Positions 56,051 through 64,000 of a stretch of DNA of 64,000 nucleotides are shown piece by piece. Under the pieces are notes generated by a model. That model made no database searches, was not told where the DNA came from, and worked only from the letters and a program-made list of their open reading frames with translations. The translations under genes were made by a program, and so were the position numbers. Origin of the DNA: Nitrospirota bacterium (GTDB lineage: Bacteria > Nitrospirota > Thermodesulfovibrionia > UBA6902). The DNA lies in NCBI GenBank assembly GCA_016213935.1, contig JACQZG010000045.1, forward strand, positions 1-64,000, in the 5' to 3' direction. The number at the start of each line of letters is the position of its first letter. The first letter of the stretch is position 1.

Positions 56051-58642
56051 ATGCTTAACTTCTTAAAATCATTTAGAAAGGCTGAGGAAAACCAGCCGGA
56101 TGCCTTTAGGGAAGCCGTCAGCATCAAATACAATAGATTCCGGTCCCTGCTTTCAATGAATAACCGTGTACTGGAGCTTATGGCAGATATGGAGGAAAAG
56201 CTCTCTGGTGAGTATCTGTTTGACAGGCAATATATTACTTCCAATACTCGTTCAATCTCTGAGGGTGTTTTAACTATAATACAAGAGCTTAACACTCTCT
56301 CCGGCAATAAATATAAAGAGTTCTTCGGATTACACGATGAAATCAATAAAGAAATAGAGAGCATCCTGAAACAAAAGCCAGATATTCCTGTCAGTGATTT
56401 TACTCTTCCATTAGAAAGCCTTTCAACCGGCATGTCAAATATCGCAGGCGGCAAAACAGCGCACCTCGGCGAGATAAAAAACCTCCTTAACCTTCTTACG
56501 CCTGACGGCTTCGCGATCAGCGCCCACGCGTTCAAAAAATTCATGGAACACAATGAACTCGCGGACAAGATAAATGATAAGCTCTCCTTATTGAACATCA
56601 ACGATATGGACGAAATTAATAAGGCGAGCGGCGAAATACAGGAAATGATAACAGCAGCAGAGGTGCCGCATGATCTGCGTGACGCGATCAATAAAGAAGT
56701 TGAAAGCTTAAAGTTGAAAGTTAAAAACAGTTCACAGTTCCCAATCCCAAGTTCTCGTTTAATGGTATCTGTTCGCAGCAGCGCGGTCCAGGAAGACGGG
56801 GAGTTCAGTTTTGCCGGACAGTATTCTACATTTCTGAATGTTCCGTCAGATTTTATCCTGCAGAAATACAAAGAGGTTGTTGCGAGCCTTTTTACTCAGC
56901 GCGCTATCTTCTACTATAAGACAAAAGGGTTCTCTGAGGAAGAAATGGTAATGGCAGTTGGAGTATTGGAGATGGTAAACGCCAAAGCGGGCGGGGTCGC
57001 GTACACAAGAGACCCGAATGACCGGGCAAATGACGCCGTGATAATCAATGCCGTGCGCGGGATAGGAAAGAGCGTTGTCGACGGAACGGTGAATCCCGAT
57101 TCCTACACGGTTTCCAAAACAACCGGCGCGATTCTGGAAAAGAGGATTGCCAATCAGCAGGTAATGCTTGTATGCGATCCCGAAGGCGGCATAAAAGAGA
57201 TTGAAGTTCCCCACACAGTAAAAGGCAGGCCGTGCCTCACGGATGAAGAGATAAGGGAGCTATACAGATACGCATTAATCCTTGAAGAACATTATGGAAT
57301 CCAACAGGACATTGAATGGGCAATCGGCATGGACGGCAGGCTCTATATTCTGCAAAGCAGGCCGTTAAGAATCCTGAAAGGAGCGGATGAAGAGACAAAA
57401 ATCCCGAGAAAGATAGAAGGCTTCAACATCCTGATAGACAAAGGCGTGATTGCCTGCAAGGGCATAGGCGCGGGCAATGCTTTTGTGATTCGAAACGAAG
57501 ATGACTTGAAAAATTTCCCCGAAGGCGCCGTGCTTGTCGCAAAGCACACATCAACAAAATTCGTAACTGTCATGAATAAGGCTTCCGCCATCATTACGGA
57601 CGTCGGAGGGGCGACGGGGCACATGGCCTCGATTTCACGGGAATATCAGGTGCCGACAATACTTGACGCCGGGACAGCCACATCTGTCATCAGAAACGGG
57701 CAGGAAATAACCGTTGACGCGGTAAACTGCAATATCTATGAAGGCAAGGTTGATGAACTTATCGCCTATGCCCTGAAAAAGAAAGAGCCCTTCAAAGATA
57801 CTCATCTTTTCAAGGCGCTGGAACGTGCCCTTAAACGGATAGTCCCTTTAAATCTTATTGATCCTGAAGATGATAACTTTAAGCCCGAATACTGCAAAAC
57901 TTTTCATGATATAACACGGTTTGCGCATGAAACGGCAATGGCTGAAATGTTCCTCGTGGGAGAAGGGCATGATGCCGGCAAGTCTCGCACAATAACACTG
58001 GCTGCGGGAATTCCCGTAAACGCGCATATGATAGACATTGACGGGGGCATTAAAACCGGCTTAAAAAAAGCGGCGCCTGAGGATATTCTTTCAATCCCTT
58101 TTTTTGCCCTGCTTAACGGAATGAAAAGCATGCGATGGCCTGAGCCGAGGGCTGCCGACGCAAAGGGTTTCTTGGGCATGATAGCACATACCGCGTCTAT
58201 CCCTGAAGATGATATACATAAAACTGCCGAGAAGAGCTTCGCGATAGTCTCGGGCAATTACATGAATTTCAGCATAAGGCTCGGATACCATTTCTCAATG
58301 ATAGAGGCGTACGCGGGAGAGAATATCAATGACAATTACATCAAATTCTTTTTCAAGGGCGGGGGCGCCGCGGCCGACAGAAGATTAAGAAGGGTCAGGC
58401 TTATCACGGAAATTCTCAAAAAACTTGACTTCAGAGTCAATGCCGTTCAGGATGTGATAGACGCGGTGCTCACCAAATACAGGCTTGAGACCATTAAAGA
58501 AAAATTAGAGATTATGGGCAAACTAACAGCCTATACCAAACAGCTTGACATGGTTATGTACAACGACGCGATTACGGACTGGTATATAGAGGAATTCGTC
58601 AAAGAACACATTAAAGAACAGTCAATAGGCAATAGGGAATAG
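56051..58642 (+). CDS. PEP-synthase-like ATP-grasp/phosphohistidine protein with novel C-terminal domain
   Basis: An 863-residue protein. After a helical N-terminal domain (about 1-120) comes a PPDK_N ATP-grasp domain (about 125-440: STGMSNIAGGKTAHLGEI, MVSVRSSAVQEDGEFSFAGQ, IEWAIGMDGRLYILQSRPL). A swivelling phosphohistidine domain follows (IITDVGGATGHMASISREYQ, His524). The usual PEP/pyruvate TIM barrel is not visible; residues 570-863 are instead an unrecognised, mostly helical region (MIDIDGGIKTGLKKAAPED, ADRRLRRVRLITEILKKLDF). A different phosphate acceptor, as in rifampin phosphotransferase-like enzymes, is possible. It is divergent from the GntR-led series and shares its operator. Confidence 0.8.
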   Translation: MLNFLKSFRKAEENQPDAFREAVSIKYNRFRSLLSMNNRVLELMADMEEKLSGEYLFDRQYITSNTRSISEGVLTIIQELNTLSGNKYKEFFGLHDEINKEIESILKQKPDIPVSDFTLPLESLSTGMSNIAGGKTAHLGEIKNLLNLLTPDGFAISAHAFKKFMEHNELADKINDKLSLLNINDMDEINKASGEIQEMITAAEVPHDLRDAINKEVESLKLKVKNSSQFPIPSSRLMVSVRSSAVQEDGEFSFAGQYSTFLNVPSDFILQKYKEVVASLFTQRAIFYYKTKGFSEEEMVMAVGVLEMVNAKAGGVAYTRDPNDRANDAVIINAVRGIGKSVVDGTVNPDSYTVSKTTGAILEKRIANQQVMLVCDPEGGIKEIEVPHTVKGRPCLTDEEIRELYRYALILEEHYGIQQDIEWAIGMDGRLYILQSRPLRILKGADEETKIPRKIEGFNILIDKGVIACKGIGAGNAFVIRNEDDLKNFPEGAVLVAKHTSTKFVTVMNKASAIITDVGGATGHMASISREYQVPTILDAGTATSVIRNGQEITVDAVNCNIYEGKVDELIAYALKKKEPFKDTHLFKALERALKRIVPLNLIDPEDDNFKPEYCKTFHDITRFAHETAMAEMFLVGEGHDAGKSRTITLAAGIPVNAHMIDIDGGIKTGLKKAAPEDILSIPFFALLNGMKSMRWPEPRAADAKGFLGMIAHTASIPEDDIHKTAEKSFAIVSGNYMNFSIRLGYHFSMIEAYAGENINDNYIKFFFKGGGAAADRRLRRVRLITEILKKLDFRVNAVQDVIDAVLTKYRLETIKEKLEIMGKLTAYTKQLDMVMYNDAITDWYIEEFVKEHIKEQSIGNRE

Positions 58643-58672
58643 CCAAGAGGCAAGAAGGATTTCCCCTATTTC

Positions 58673-59089
58673 CTATCCCTTCTTCAGTTGTTCCTTGAGC
58701 ATTTTGTTTTCATTACGAAGGGCTACCCACCTGCAGGCCCTGTCTATGGTGTAAAGTATCTGTTCTTTACGGAAGGGCTTTGTTATAAAGTCAAAAGCCC
58801 CCTTGTGCATTGTCTCGGCGGCAGACTCTACCGTGCCGTAAGCCGTTATGATGATAACAGGGATATCCTCGTCCATCTTTTTAATCGCCTCAAGAAGCTC
58901 CACGCCGTCAAGCCCGGGCATTTTAAGGTCAGCGATAACAATATTAAAGCCGCCCCGCCTTGCCAGTTCAAGCGCTTCAAGAGGATTGTTGGTCGTAACA
59001 ATCTCATGAGATGTCTTTTCCCTTATAATCATGCCTAAAAGCTTCAGCATGTCTGGCTCATCGTCTACGATTAATAATTTCACTGGCAT
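58673..59089 (-). CDS. single-domain response regulator
   Basis: A 138-residue receiver with LLIVDDEPDMLKLLGMI, phosphoacceptor in FNIVIADLKMPGLDGVELL, VIIITAYGTVESAAETMHKG and FITKPFRKEQIL, as in NtrC-type receivers, but without the AAA+ and DNA-binding parts. A helical tail (VALRNENKMLKEQLKKG) ends the protein. It lies downstream of the sensor kinase at 59326-61572 across a 236-bp AT-rich gap that shows nothing recognisable. Confidence 0.9.
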   Translation of the reverse strand: MPVKLLIVDDEPDMLKLLGMIIREKTSHEIVTTNNPLEALELARRGGFNIVIADLKMPGLDGVELLEAIKKMDEDIPVIIITAYGTVESAAETMHKGAFDFITKPFRKEQILYTIDRACRWVALRNENKMLKEQLKKG

Positions 59090-59325
59090 TATTCCCTCCC
59101 TATTTTAAGTGATTAGTGAATAGTTTTAAAGGCATTTAATCAGTCCCATAATCATTTTGTTCACTTCATTAATAGAATATGATATTCTCATTTTCTTTGT
59201 TGTTTAATAAATTCAACTGTTCAGAAAGAATAATCCGCTTTTCCAATTTTGCCAGCGATCCAAGAGCAATATACAAAATTTGAAATTAATTATTTTATTT
59301 TCCATAACTATTCACTAACGACTGT

Positions 59326-61572
59326 TTACTGTTTTATTGCCGGCAAAGTTATTATAAAAGTTGTTCCATGTTCGCTGGATTCTTCCTCTGTTTTCGTTTC
59401 AAAAGTAATTGCCCCTCCGTGTTTCGCCACAATACCGTAAGACACGGAAAGCCCGAGCCCGGTGCCCTCCCCCACGCTCTTTGTTGTAAATAACGGGTCG
59501 AATATCTTTGACCTGTGCTCTTTTTTAATTCCGCAGCCTGTGTCAGACAGCATGATTTCAACGTTATTGTCGTCTTCGGAGAGTTTTGTAAGAATTTTCA
59601 GTGTTCCCCCGCCTTTCATTGCAGCGATGGCATTATTGGCTATATTCAGAAATACCTGCTGAAGCTCTCCCGGTTCTCCATTTACAAAAGGAAGCAGTAC
59701 AGAGAGGTCTTTCTGAATCGTAATCTTGTTGAGTGAGGAGGTATTGCCCAAAATGGAAAGAACCTCCAGTATGTTCTTATTGATATCCACGTTCTCTTCG
59801 TGGTGTTCCTTATAACGGGCAAAAGTCAGAAGGTTCTCAACAACCCTTTTGGCATTCAGCCCCTGCTTTTCAATGGTGTTTAATATATCCTGATATTCAG
59901 AATATCCCGGCCCCTTCTCTTTCAGCATATCGGTAAAGCCGAGTATTATCGTCAGCGGGTTGTTTATCTCATGCGCCACGCCCGCGGCCAGCGTTCCAAT
60001 CGACGCGAGTTTTTCGGTATGGTACATCTGCTCTTCCATCTTCTTCCTTCGCGTAATATCCCTTGCGATCCCCAACACCGCGGAAATATTCCCCTTCTCA
60101 TCCTGGATGCCGCTGAAATTCGTGCTCAGCCAGTATTCATTATCATTAATTACGACAGAATATTCTACCTGCTGGCTCTCTCCGGTCTTGATAACCTGAT
60201 CAATAGCCCTGAATTGCAGAGACGCGCTGTTTTCATTGTGGCATATCTCTCCTATGTTCTTCCCAAAAAAATCCGCCTGGTCGCAATTAAAAAAGATACT
60301 GCCCGCCTTATTCATCGATAAAATATCTCCGTCAGGGGTTACGGCGAAAATAATGTCATTCGCGTTTTCTATGAGAAGCCTGTATCTGTTTTCTGACTCC
60401 CTGAGTTCATTTGTCTTCCTCTTAACCTCTTCGTTTAACGTGGTGGACCAAAAAAGAACGATTCCGATTATTAATACCCCTCCCCAGAATATAACAAGTA
60501 TGATTCCTCCTTCCACAAGGAGATGCCTGATCTGCACGCCGTGAATCGCGCCTTCCACTTCGCTGACCGGAGCCACCACGGCAACAGACCATACCAGAGA
60601 CCCGCTTTCACTGCTCAGGTGAATAGGCGAATAGGCGATCAGCTTTTTTATTTCTCCTTCCATCCCCCTGTGCCACCCCGACACGTACCAGCTTGTGCCT
60701 TCCTTGCCCATAAGCATCATCTCTTTCTGGATTTCGTTGATCTTGGCAAATGATATAGTCGGCTTCTTTTCTTTTCTGGCTTCAAAAGCGTTTTTCCCTA
60801 TAAACTCTCTTTCAGGATGAAAAAGGAATGTTCCGTTTTCGTCTATGGCCCAGGCATATCCGGTTTCGCCTGAGCGAATATCTTTTATTATCTCCTTCAC
60901 AAGGGTTGTGGCATCAATAACAAATATCATAACTCCTGAGAACATATTTCCAGCAACCGGATGAGTATCGTCAACTGAAACCTGCCAAACTGGCAGGACC
61001 ATCTTCATAACAAGGGAAACGGCGCCCCCTTTTTCCACCAGAGGCGGGATTTTAGAGACATCCTTAATCAGGACAGCGCCTTTATTTTTTTCATCCTGTG
61101 CCCAGCCGAGGTGCGATAAATCATCTGAATAAGTATCATTGCCCAAATACCCTGTCCGGTTCATAATATGGGTCATTTTTTCGTTTTCAACATACCGGAT
61201 CTCAATGACGCCTTCGTCCTTCACGCTTGAAAAAGCGATATCCATTCTTTTACCCATAAATGTTGCTTCATGATACTGCACCGAAGGCGACAGGCTGAGA
61301 AGCGACAGCTCCCTTCTCAGAATATTAATGCGGTTCTCTATCTGCGCGGCGGCATTTTGAGCGAGCACTAATTGCTGCTGATTAAAATTGGCTGTTGCAA
61401 CGTCCTTTACCTTCACATATGACATCCATGCGAGAATAAGGACGCCGAGCAGAAGCAATGGCAGGATTATAACTCCGACAAGTACCAGCACAGCCCTTAC
61501 ATTAAAAGGGTATAGCCTTTCCGACAGAAACGCCCTCAGATTTTTCAGGATGAGAACGGTTGTACTTTTCAA
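59326..61572 (-). CDS. membrane sensor histidine kinase (dCache, PAS, HisKA, HATPase)
   Basis: A 748-residue kinase. Transmembrane segments near residues 28-50 and 350-372 bracket a large extracellular sensor of dCache type (SGETGYAWAIDENGTFLFHP and YVSGWHRGMEGEIKKLIAYS are typical). A PAS domain (about 395-510: YRLLIENANDIIFAVTPDGD, VLGIARDITRRKKMEEQM) precedes HisKA VAHEINNPLTIILGFTDM (histidine near 532) and HATPase SDTGCGIKKEHR with GEGTGLGLSVSYGIV. A small external metabolite is the likely signal. Its partner is probably the receiver at 58673-59089. Confidence 0.92.
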   Translation of the reverse strand: MKSTTVLILKNLRAFLSERLYPFNVRAVLVLVGVIILPLLLLGVLILAWMSYVKVKDVATANFNQQQLVLAQNAAAQIENRINILRRELSLLSLSPSVQYHEATFMGKRMDIAFSSVKDEGVIEIRYVENEKMTHIMNRTGYLGNDTYSDDLSHLGWAQDEKNKGAVLIKDVSKIPPLVEKGGAVSLVMKMVLPVWQVSVDDTHPVAGNMFSGVMIFVIDATTLVKEIIKDIRSGETGYAWAIDENGTFLFHPEREFIGKNAFEARKEKKPTISFAKINEIQKEMMLMGKEGTSWYVSGWHRGMEGEIKKLIAYSPIHLSSESGSLVWSVAVVAPVSEVEGAIHGVQIRHLLVEGGIILVIFWGGVLIIGIVLFWSTTLNEEVKRKTNELRESENRYRLLIENANDIIFAVTPDGDILSMNKAGSIFFNCDQADFFGKNIGEICHNENSASLQFRAIDQVIKTGESQQVEYSVVINDNEYWLSTNFSGIQDEKGNISAVLGIARDITRRKKMEEQMYHTEKLASIGTLAAGVAHEINNPLTIILGFTDMLKEKGPGYSEYQDILNTIEKQGLNAKRVVENLLTFARYKEHHEENVDINKNILEVLSILGNTSSLNKITIQKDLSVLLPFVNGEPGELQQVFLNIANNAIAAMKGGGTLKILTKLSEDDNNVEIMLSDTGCGIKKEHRSKIFDPLFTTKSVGEGTGLGLSVSYGIVAKHGGAITFETKTEEESSEHGTTFIITLPAIKQ

Positions 61573-61684
61573 TTTCGGCTTTTTAAAAAAATCATATCCT
61601 GATTTCCCATGAACGTCGTGTCAGCGATGCCTGAAAATATACTCCTCTATTCATGCTATCACATATCCTTTCAGGAGGTCTATG

Positions 61685-61714
61685 AAAAAAAGGGCGGGAT
61701 AGGCCGCCCTTTTT
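61685..61714 (-). terminator. Rho-independent terminator, probably bidirectional
   Basis: AGGGCGG (61691-61697) and CCGCCCT (61704-61710) form a 7-bp GC-rich stem with a 6-base loop, preceded by six or more A and followed by TTTT. On the minus strand it ends the universal stress protein transcript 27 bases after its stop. It separates that unit from the kinase gene. Confidence 0.85.
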
Positions 61715-61740
61715 GTTAATTGATAAGTTCAGCAGATATG

Positions 61741-62169
61741 TTATTTGACCACATATACGGAACATGAACTGTGCCTGACGACCTTTGAAACGACGCCTCC
61801 CATTTTGAATCTCGAAGAGGGGCTTAAGCCACGGCTGCCGATTATTATCAAATCTGCTTTTTCTTTGTCGGCAAAATCGATTATTGCGTCAGGGACTGAT
61901 GTGGAAGCCACAATCTCCCTGCATGTCGCCATTACATCTTCGTTTGCCAAAGTGCCGCAAGCCTGCTGGACTATGTAGTCGGCACGCTTGACCATGCTTT
62001 CCTTCAACTTGTTTTGCTCAGTCGCGGAAATTTCAAGGTCTACCCCTTCTATTACAGGGACAACATTAATCAGGCATATCTTGGCGCCTTTGGTTTTCGC
62101 AAAGTCAACGGCGATATTTAATGCCTTCAGGGAATATTCCGAACCGTCTACTGGAACAAGTATTTTCAT
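61741..62169 (-). CDS. universal stress protein (UspA family)
   Basis: A 142-residue UspA-type protein with ILVPVDGSEYSLKALNIAVD at the start, ICLINVVPVIEGV, and the ATP-binding C-terminal motif LIIIGSRGLSPSSRFKMGGV with VVRHSSCSVYVVK (G-x2-G-x9-G(S/T) form, slightly degenerate). GGAGG lies 5 bases before the ATG at 62169; the ATG four codons earlier is part of the ribosome site. A strong terminator follows it. It lies downstream of the TauE unit. Confidence 0.93.
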   Translation of the reverse strand: MKILVPVDGSEYSLKALNIAVDFAKTKGAKICLINVVPVIEGVDLEISATEQNKLKESMVKRADYIVQQACGTLANEDVMATCREIVASTSVPDAIIDFADKEKADLIIIGSRGLSPSSRFKMGGVVSKVVRHSSCSVYVVK

Positions 62170-62252
62170 AATATCCTCCAAATGTTATGTGTCAGTTGCC
62201 GGTGACAGTGTCAGTTTTTTTCTGACCCTAATCACTGAAACTGTTCACTGTT

Positions 62253-63023
62253 TTAAACTTCTTTCTTTACCTTTGCCTTTTTCATTGAAAGACCTATGCC
62301 TTCAAAGATGTAGAATATCGCAAACCCCCACCAGAGGGTATAGGCGACATAGAATACCAGAAGGCCTGTCATAAGGACTGCTTTTTCTGAAACCTTTTGT
62401 GCCTCTATTCCATAAAAATTGTAAGCTGTTTCAACGGCTTTTTTAGTTACATCATTAACGATATTTGCCTCCTCGATCTTACCGGCTTTGGTCAGTTCCT
62501 TACCTATCCTGGACAGGACATTATGCCATTGCCTGTATATTTGTTTAATATCGTCAGTCTTCATAGCCGTTTCATATTTCGCCTTGAGAGTTTCCCCTTC
62601 ATTCTTGAACATTATCTCTGAGTCCTGTAAAGCCGCTGTAAGTACCTTTCCAAGGTCTCCCTCTATATTCAGTACATCGCCCTGGACCTCAACTTTGGCC
62701 CCTTCATTAACAATGAACAGTTGGGCCGACCGTTGGGTCCTCTCCTCAGATTGTCCGGGCTTGTCATCAGACTTGCTCATTTTGATACTGACCGAGAACG
62801 TTTTCCCCATGAATTTATCGTTGCTTGCAGTGAGCTTGGGGATAAAATATGATGAGCCTTTTGAGAGTTTATTGAAAAGATCGTCGGCAAAGAGCAGCCC
62901 GTTTTGGGCCTTGCCATCGTGGTCTGCCGGAAAAACAGGGGAAAAGATCAAACCCAATACGACAAGAAACGATATTGCAAGGACAATTCCCAGTCCCAGG
63001 TGTTTTTTATGTGCTTCTGCCAT
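62253..63023 (-). CDS. two-span membrane protein of unknown function next to TauE
   Basis: A 256-residue protein with a hydrophobic N-terminal segment (LGIVLAISFLVVLGLIFSPV, about residues 11-30) and a C-terminal one (VLMTGLLVFYVAYTLWWGFA, about 217-240). Between them is a charged extracytoplasmic domain with SSYFIPKLTASNDKFMGKTF and a helical part. Not recognised. It starts one base after the stop of the TauE gene, so it is co-translated with it and may be a periplasmic partner of the exporter. Confidence 0.6.
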   Translation of the reverse strand: MAEAHKKHLGLGIVLAISFLVVLGLIFSPVFPADHDGKAQNGLLFADDLFNKLSKGSSYFIPKLTASNDKFMGKTFSVSIKMSKSDDKPGQSEERTQRSAQLFIVNEGAKVEVQGDVLNIEGDLGKVLTAALQDSEIMFKNEGETLKAKYETAMKTDDIKQIYRQWHNVLSRIGKELTKAGKIEEANIVNDVTKKAVETAYNFYGIEAQKVSEKAVLMTGLLVFYVAYTLWWGFAIFYIFEGIGLSMKKAKVKKEV

Positions 63024-63024
63024 G

Positions 63025-64000
63025 TTATACCTCCCCCCTTAGTTTATTAATATTTGTGAAGAACTTGCTCATGATCCAGAAACCGAAGAACCCGACAACT
63101 ATCCAGAAAACGATATTGCCCACGAATTCGATGTTCGAGGTAACGGAACTGGGCATGTTGATTATCTCAAGCTCGGTGAGTTTCTTGGGAAGTGTAGTGA
63201 CCCTGTTAACAAAACCCGCGAGAATGGACATAGCGTAAAAACCCCTGATGTGTATTCCCTTGACGACCTTTGTTGTGAGCGCTCCGACCTGAATGCCGAT
63301 CAGGGAGCCAAGCAACATACCCATTGCGAGAGTATAAAACACATATCCGTAAATAGCGTACTGCGTGATTGCCCCGATTCCTGCTGTAAAGATGATCTGT
63401 AGTATGTCTGTTCCAACAGTTGTCATGGAAGATACGCCGAATACATATATGAACATCGGGAAGGTTATGAACCCTCCTCCGACACCCATTATTGAGGCCA
63501 ATATTCCGACAATAACTCCGCCCATGGCAACAATAACTCCGGAAACCTTCCTTCCGCCCAAGTCCTCGTCAAAGCTTATCATAGGAGGAATTTTCAGGTT
63601 CTGAACTTTTACTCCGAGAGGAGGTATCCCGGACGGGCCGCCATGCGCTCCATGGTCTCCGCCGCTGTCTGCAGAACCTCTGCTTGCCTTCAGGTAATCG
63701 ATAAGGGCATAACAACCGAGGAACCCAAGCAAAACAGCATATACGAGACTAATAAACGCTTCGCTTAATAACGGGTCTTTATCATAAAGGCCTTTCTGTA
63801 TAGCTCCGCCGATGAAGGTCCCTCCGGCTGAACCTACAAGGAATGCTATTGCCAGCTTGACTGAGACGTTCCCGAGTTTCTTGTGAACGGTTGTTCCCAT
63901 GATTGCTTTCGCAAAAATATGAAAAAGATCCGTGCCGACTGCGAGGATACCTTTAACACCTGCTGCCATGAGCGCCGGGGTGATAATAAAGCCCCCGCCT
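63025..64000 (-). CDS. TauE/SafE family exporter, 5' end beyond the window
   Basis: The frame is open to the right edge: before the internal ATG at 63969 it reads GGGFIITPALMAAGVKG, the first TauE/SafE repeat motif, so the true start lies outside. The second repeat is SIMGVGGGFITFPMFIYVFG, and together with about eight membrane segments this defines the TauE/SafE (DUF81) family of sulfite/organosulfonate or other anion exporters. A hydrophilic loop rich in G and H (DSGGDHGAHGGPSG) splits the two halves. It is followed one base later by the two-span membrane protein. Confidence 0.9.
   Translation of the reverse strand, partial: GGGFIITPALMAAGVKGILAVGTDLFHIFAKAIMGTTVHKKLGNVSVKLAIAFLVGSAGGTFIGGAIQKGLYDKDPLLSEAFISLVYAVLLGFLGCYALIDYLKASRGSADSGGDHGAHGGPSGIPPLGVKVQNLKIPPMISFDEDLGGRKVSGVIVAMGGVIVGILASIMGVGGGFITFPMFIYVFGVSSMTTVGTDILQIIFTAGIGAITQYAIYGYVFYTLAMGMLLGSLIGIQVGALTTKVVKGIHIRGFYAMSILAGFVNRVTTLPKKLTELEIINMPSSVTSNIEFVGNIVFWIVVGFFGFWIMSKFFTNINKLRGEV

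Noticed and set aside
56017..56871. 284-codon minus-strand frame opposite the PEP-synthase-like gene
   Set aside because: Antisense to conserved ATP-grasp motifs and would start inside the gene; it contains no recognisable domain.

Overview
The window looks like a chromosomal segment of a free-living, Gram-negative, probably anaerobic bacterium. Outer-membrane beta-barrels, lipoproteins, multiheme c-type cytochromes, PilZ and many two-component proteins all fit. The ilvD-ilvB-ilvN-ilvC-psd-pssA-leuA gene order together with multiheme electron conduits resembles Nitrospirota or Desulfobacterota/Geobacter-like lineages; that placement is inference. No rRNA, tRNA or CRISPR array was seen, and no gap between genes exceeds 300 bases.

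Left part (1-15,109, almost all minus strand): a branched-chain amino acid biosynthesis run reads ilvD, ilvB, ilvN, ilvC, psd, pssA, leuA. A 6-kb accessory island then splits leuA from leuC. The island holds a 1623-residue SF1 helicase-nuclease, an XRE/ImmA pair, and two short relics of other restriction-type genes flanking the helicase. A 161-bp MITE-like element with an 11-12 bp flanking direct repeat sits between ilvD and ilvB.

15,265-22,866: a four-gene envelope operon encodes a beta-barrel and three exported proteins, each of which carries an NTF2-like domain; one of them has 1360 residues. 23,121-24,494: a TatD/radical-SAM fusion. 24,592-29,656: an accessory zone with VapBC, MazG, an EVE-like/nuclease protein, a TPR-metallopeptidase gene split by a (CTGT)n tract that could be phase variable, and a HEPN/MNT pair. 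29,905-32,379: truA and comM.

32,526-37,090: a small cytochrome, a porin, a nine-heme cytochrome and a large multiheme lipoprotein form a likely porin-cytochrome conduit for electron exchange with the outside. 37,154-41,087: a rhodanese/MBL persulfide dioxygenase-like protein, a deleted alkD, and two toxin-antitoxin modules flanked by direct repeats. 41,166-47,220: housekeeping genes (PilZ, ilvE, pcm, FAD enzyme, surE, lipoprotein, MFS).

47,242-64,000: a minus-strand gene series runs GntR, CBS, DASS transporter, LCIB/C-type beta-carbonic anhydrase, NhaD antiporter, histidine kinase, response regulator, degenerate kinase, and two more regulators. Divergent from it is a PEP-synthase-like protein that has the ATP-grasp and phosphohistidine domains but an unrecognised C-terminus. 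A perfect 48-bp palindrome lies between the two divergent units. A further kinase/regulator pair, a universal stress protein, a small membrane protein and a TauE exporter (cut by the window edge) complete the right end. The carbonic anhydrase with two cation-linked transporters is the most interesting candidate system, possibly for inorganic carbon or dicarboxylate handling.
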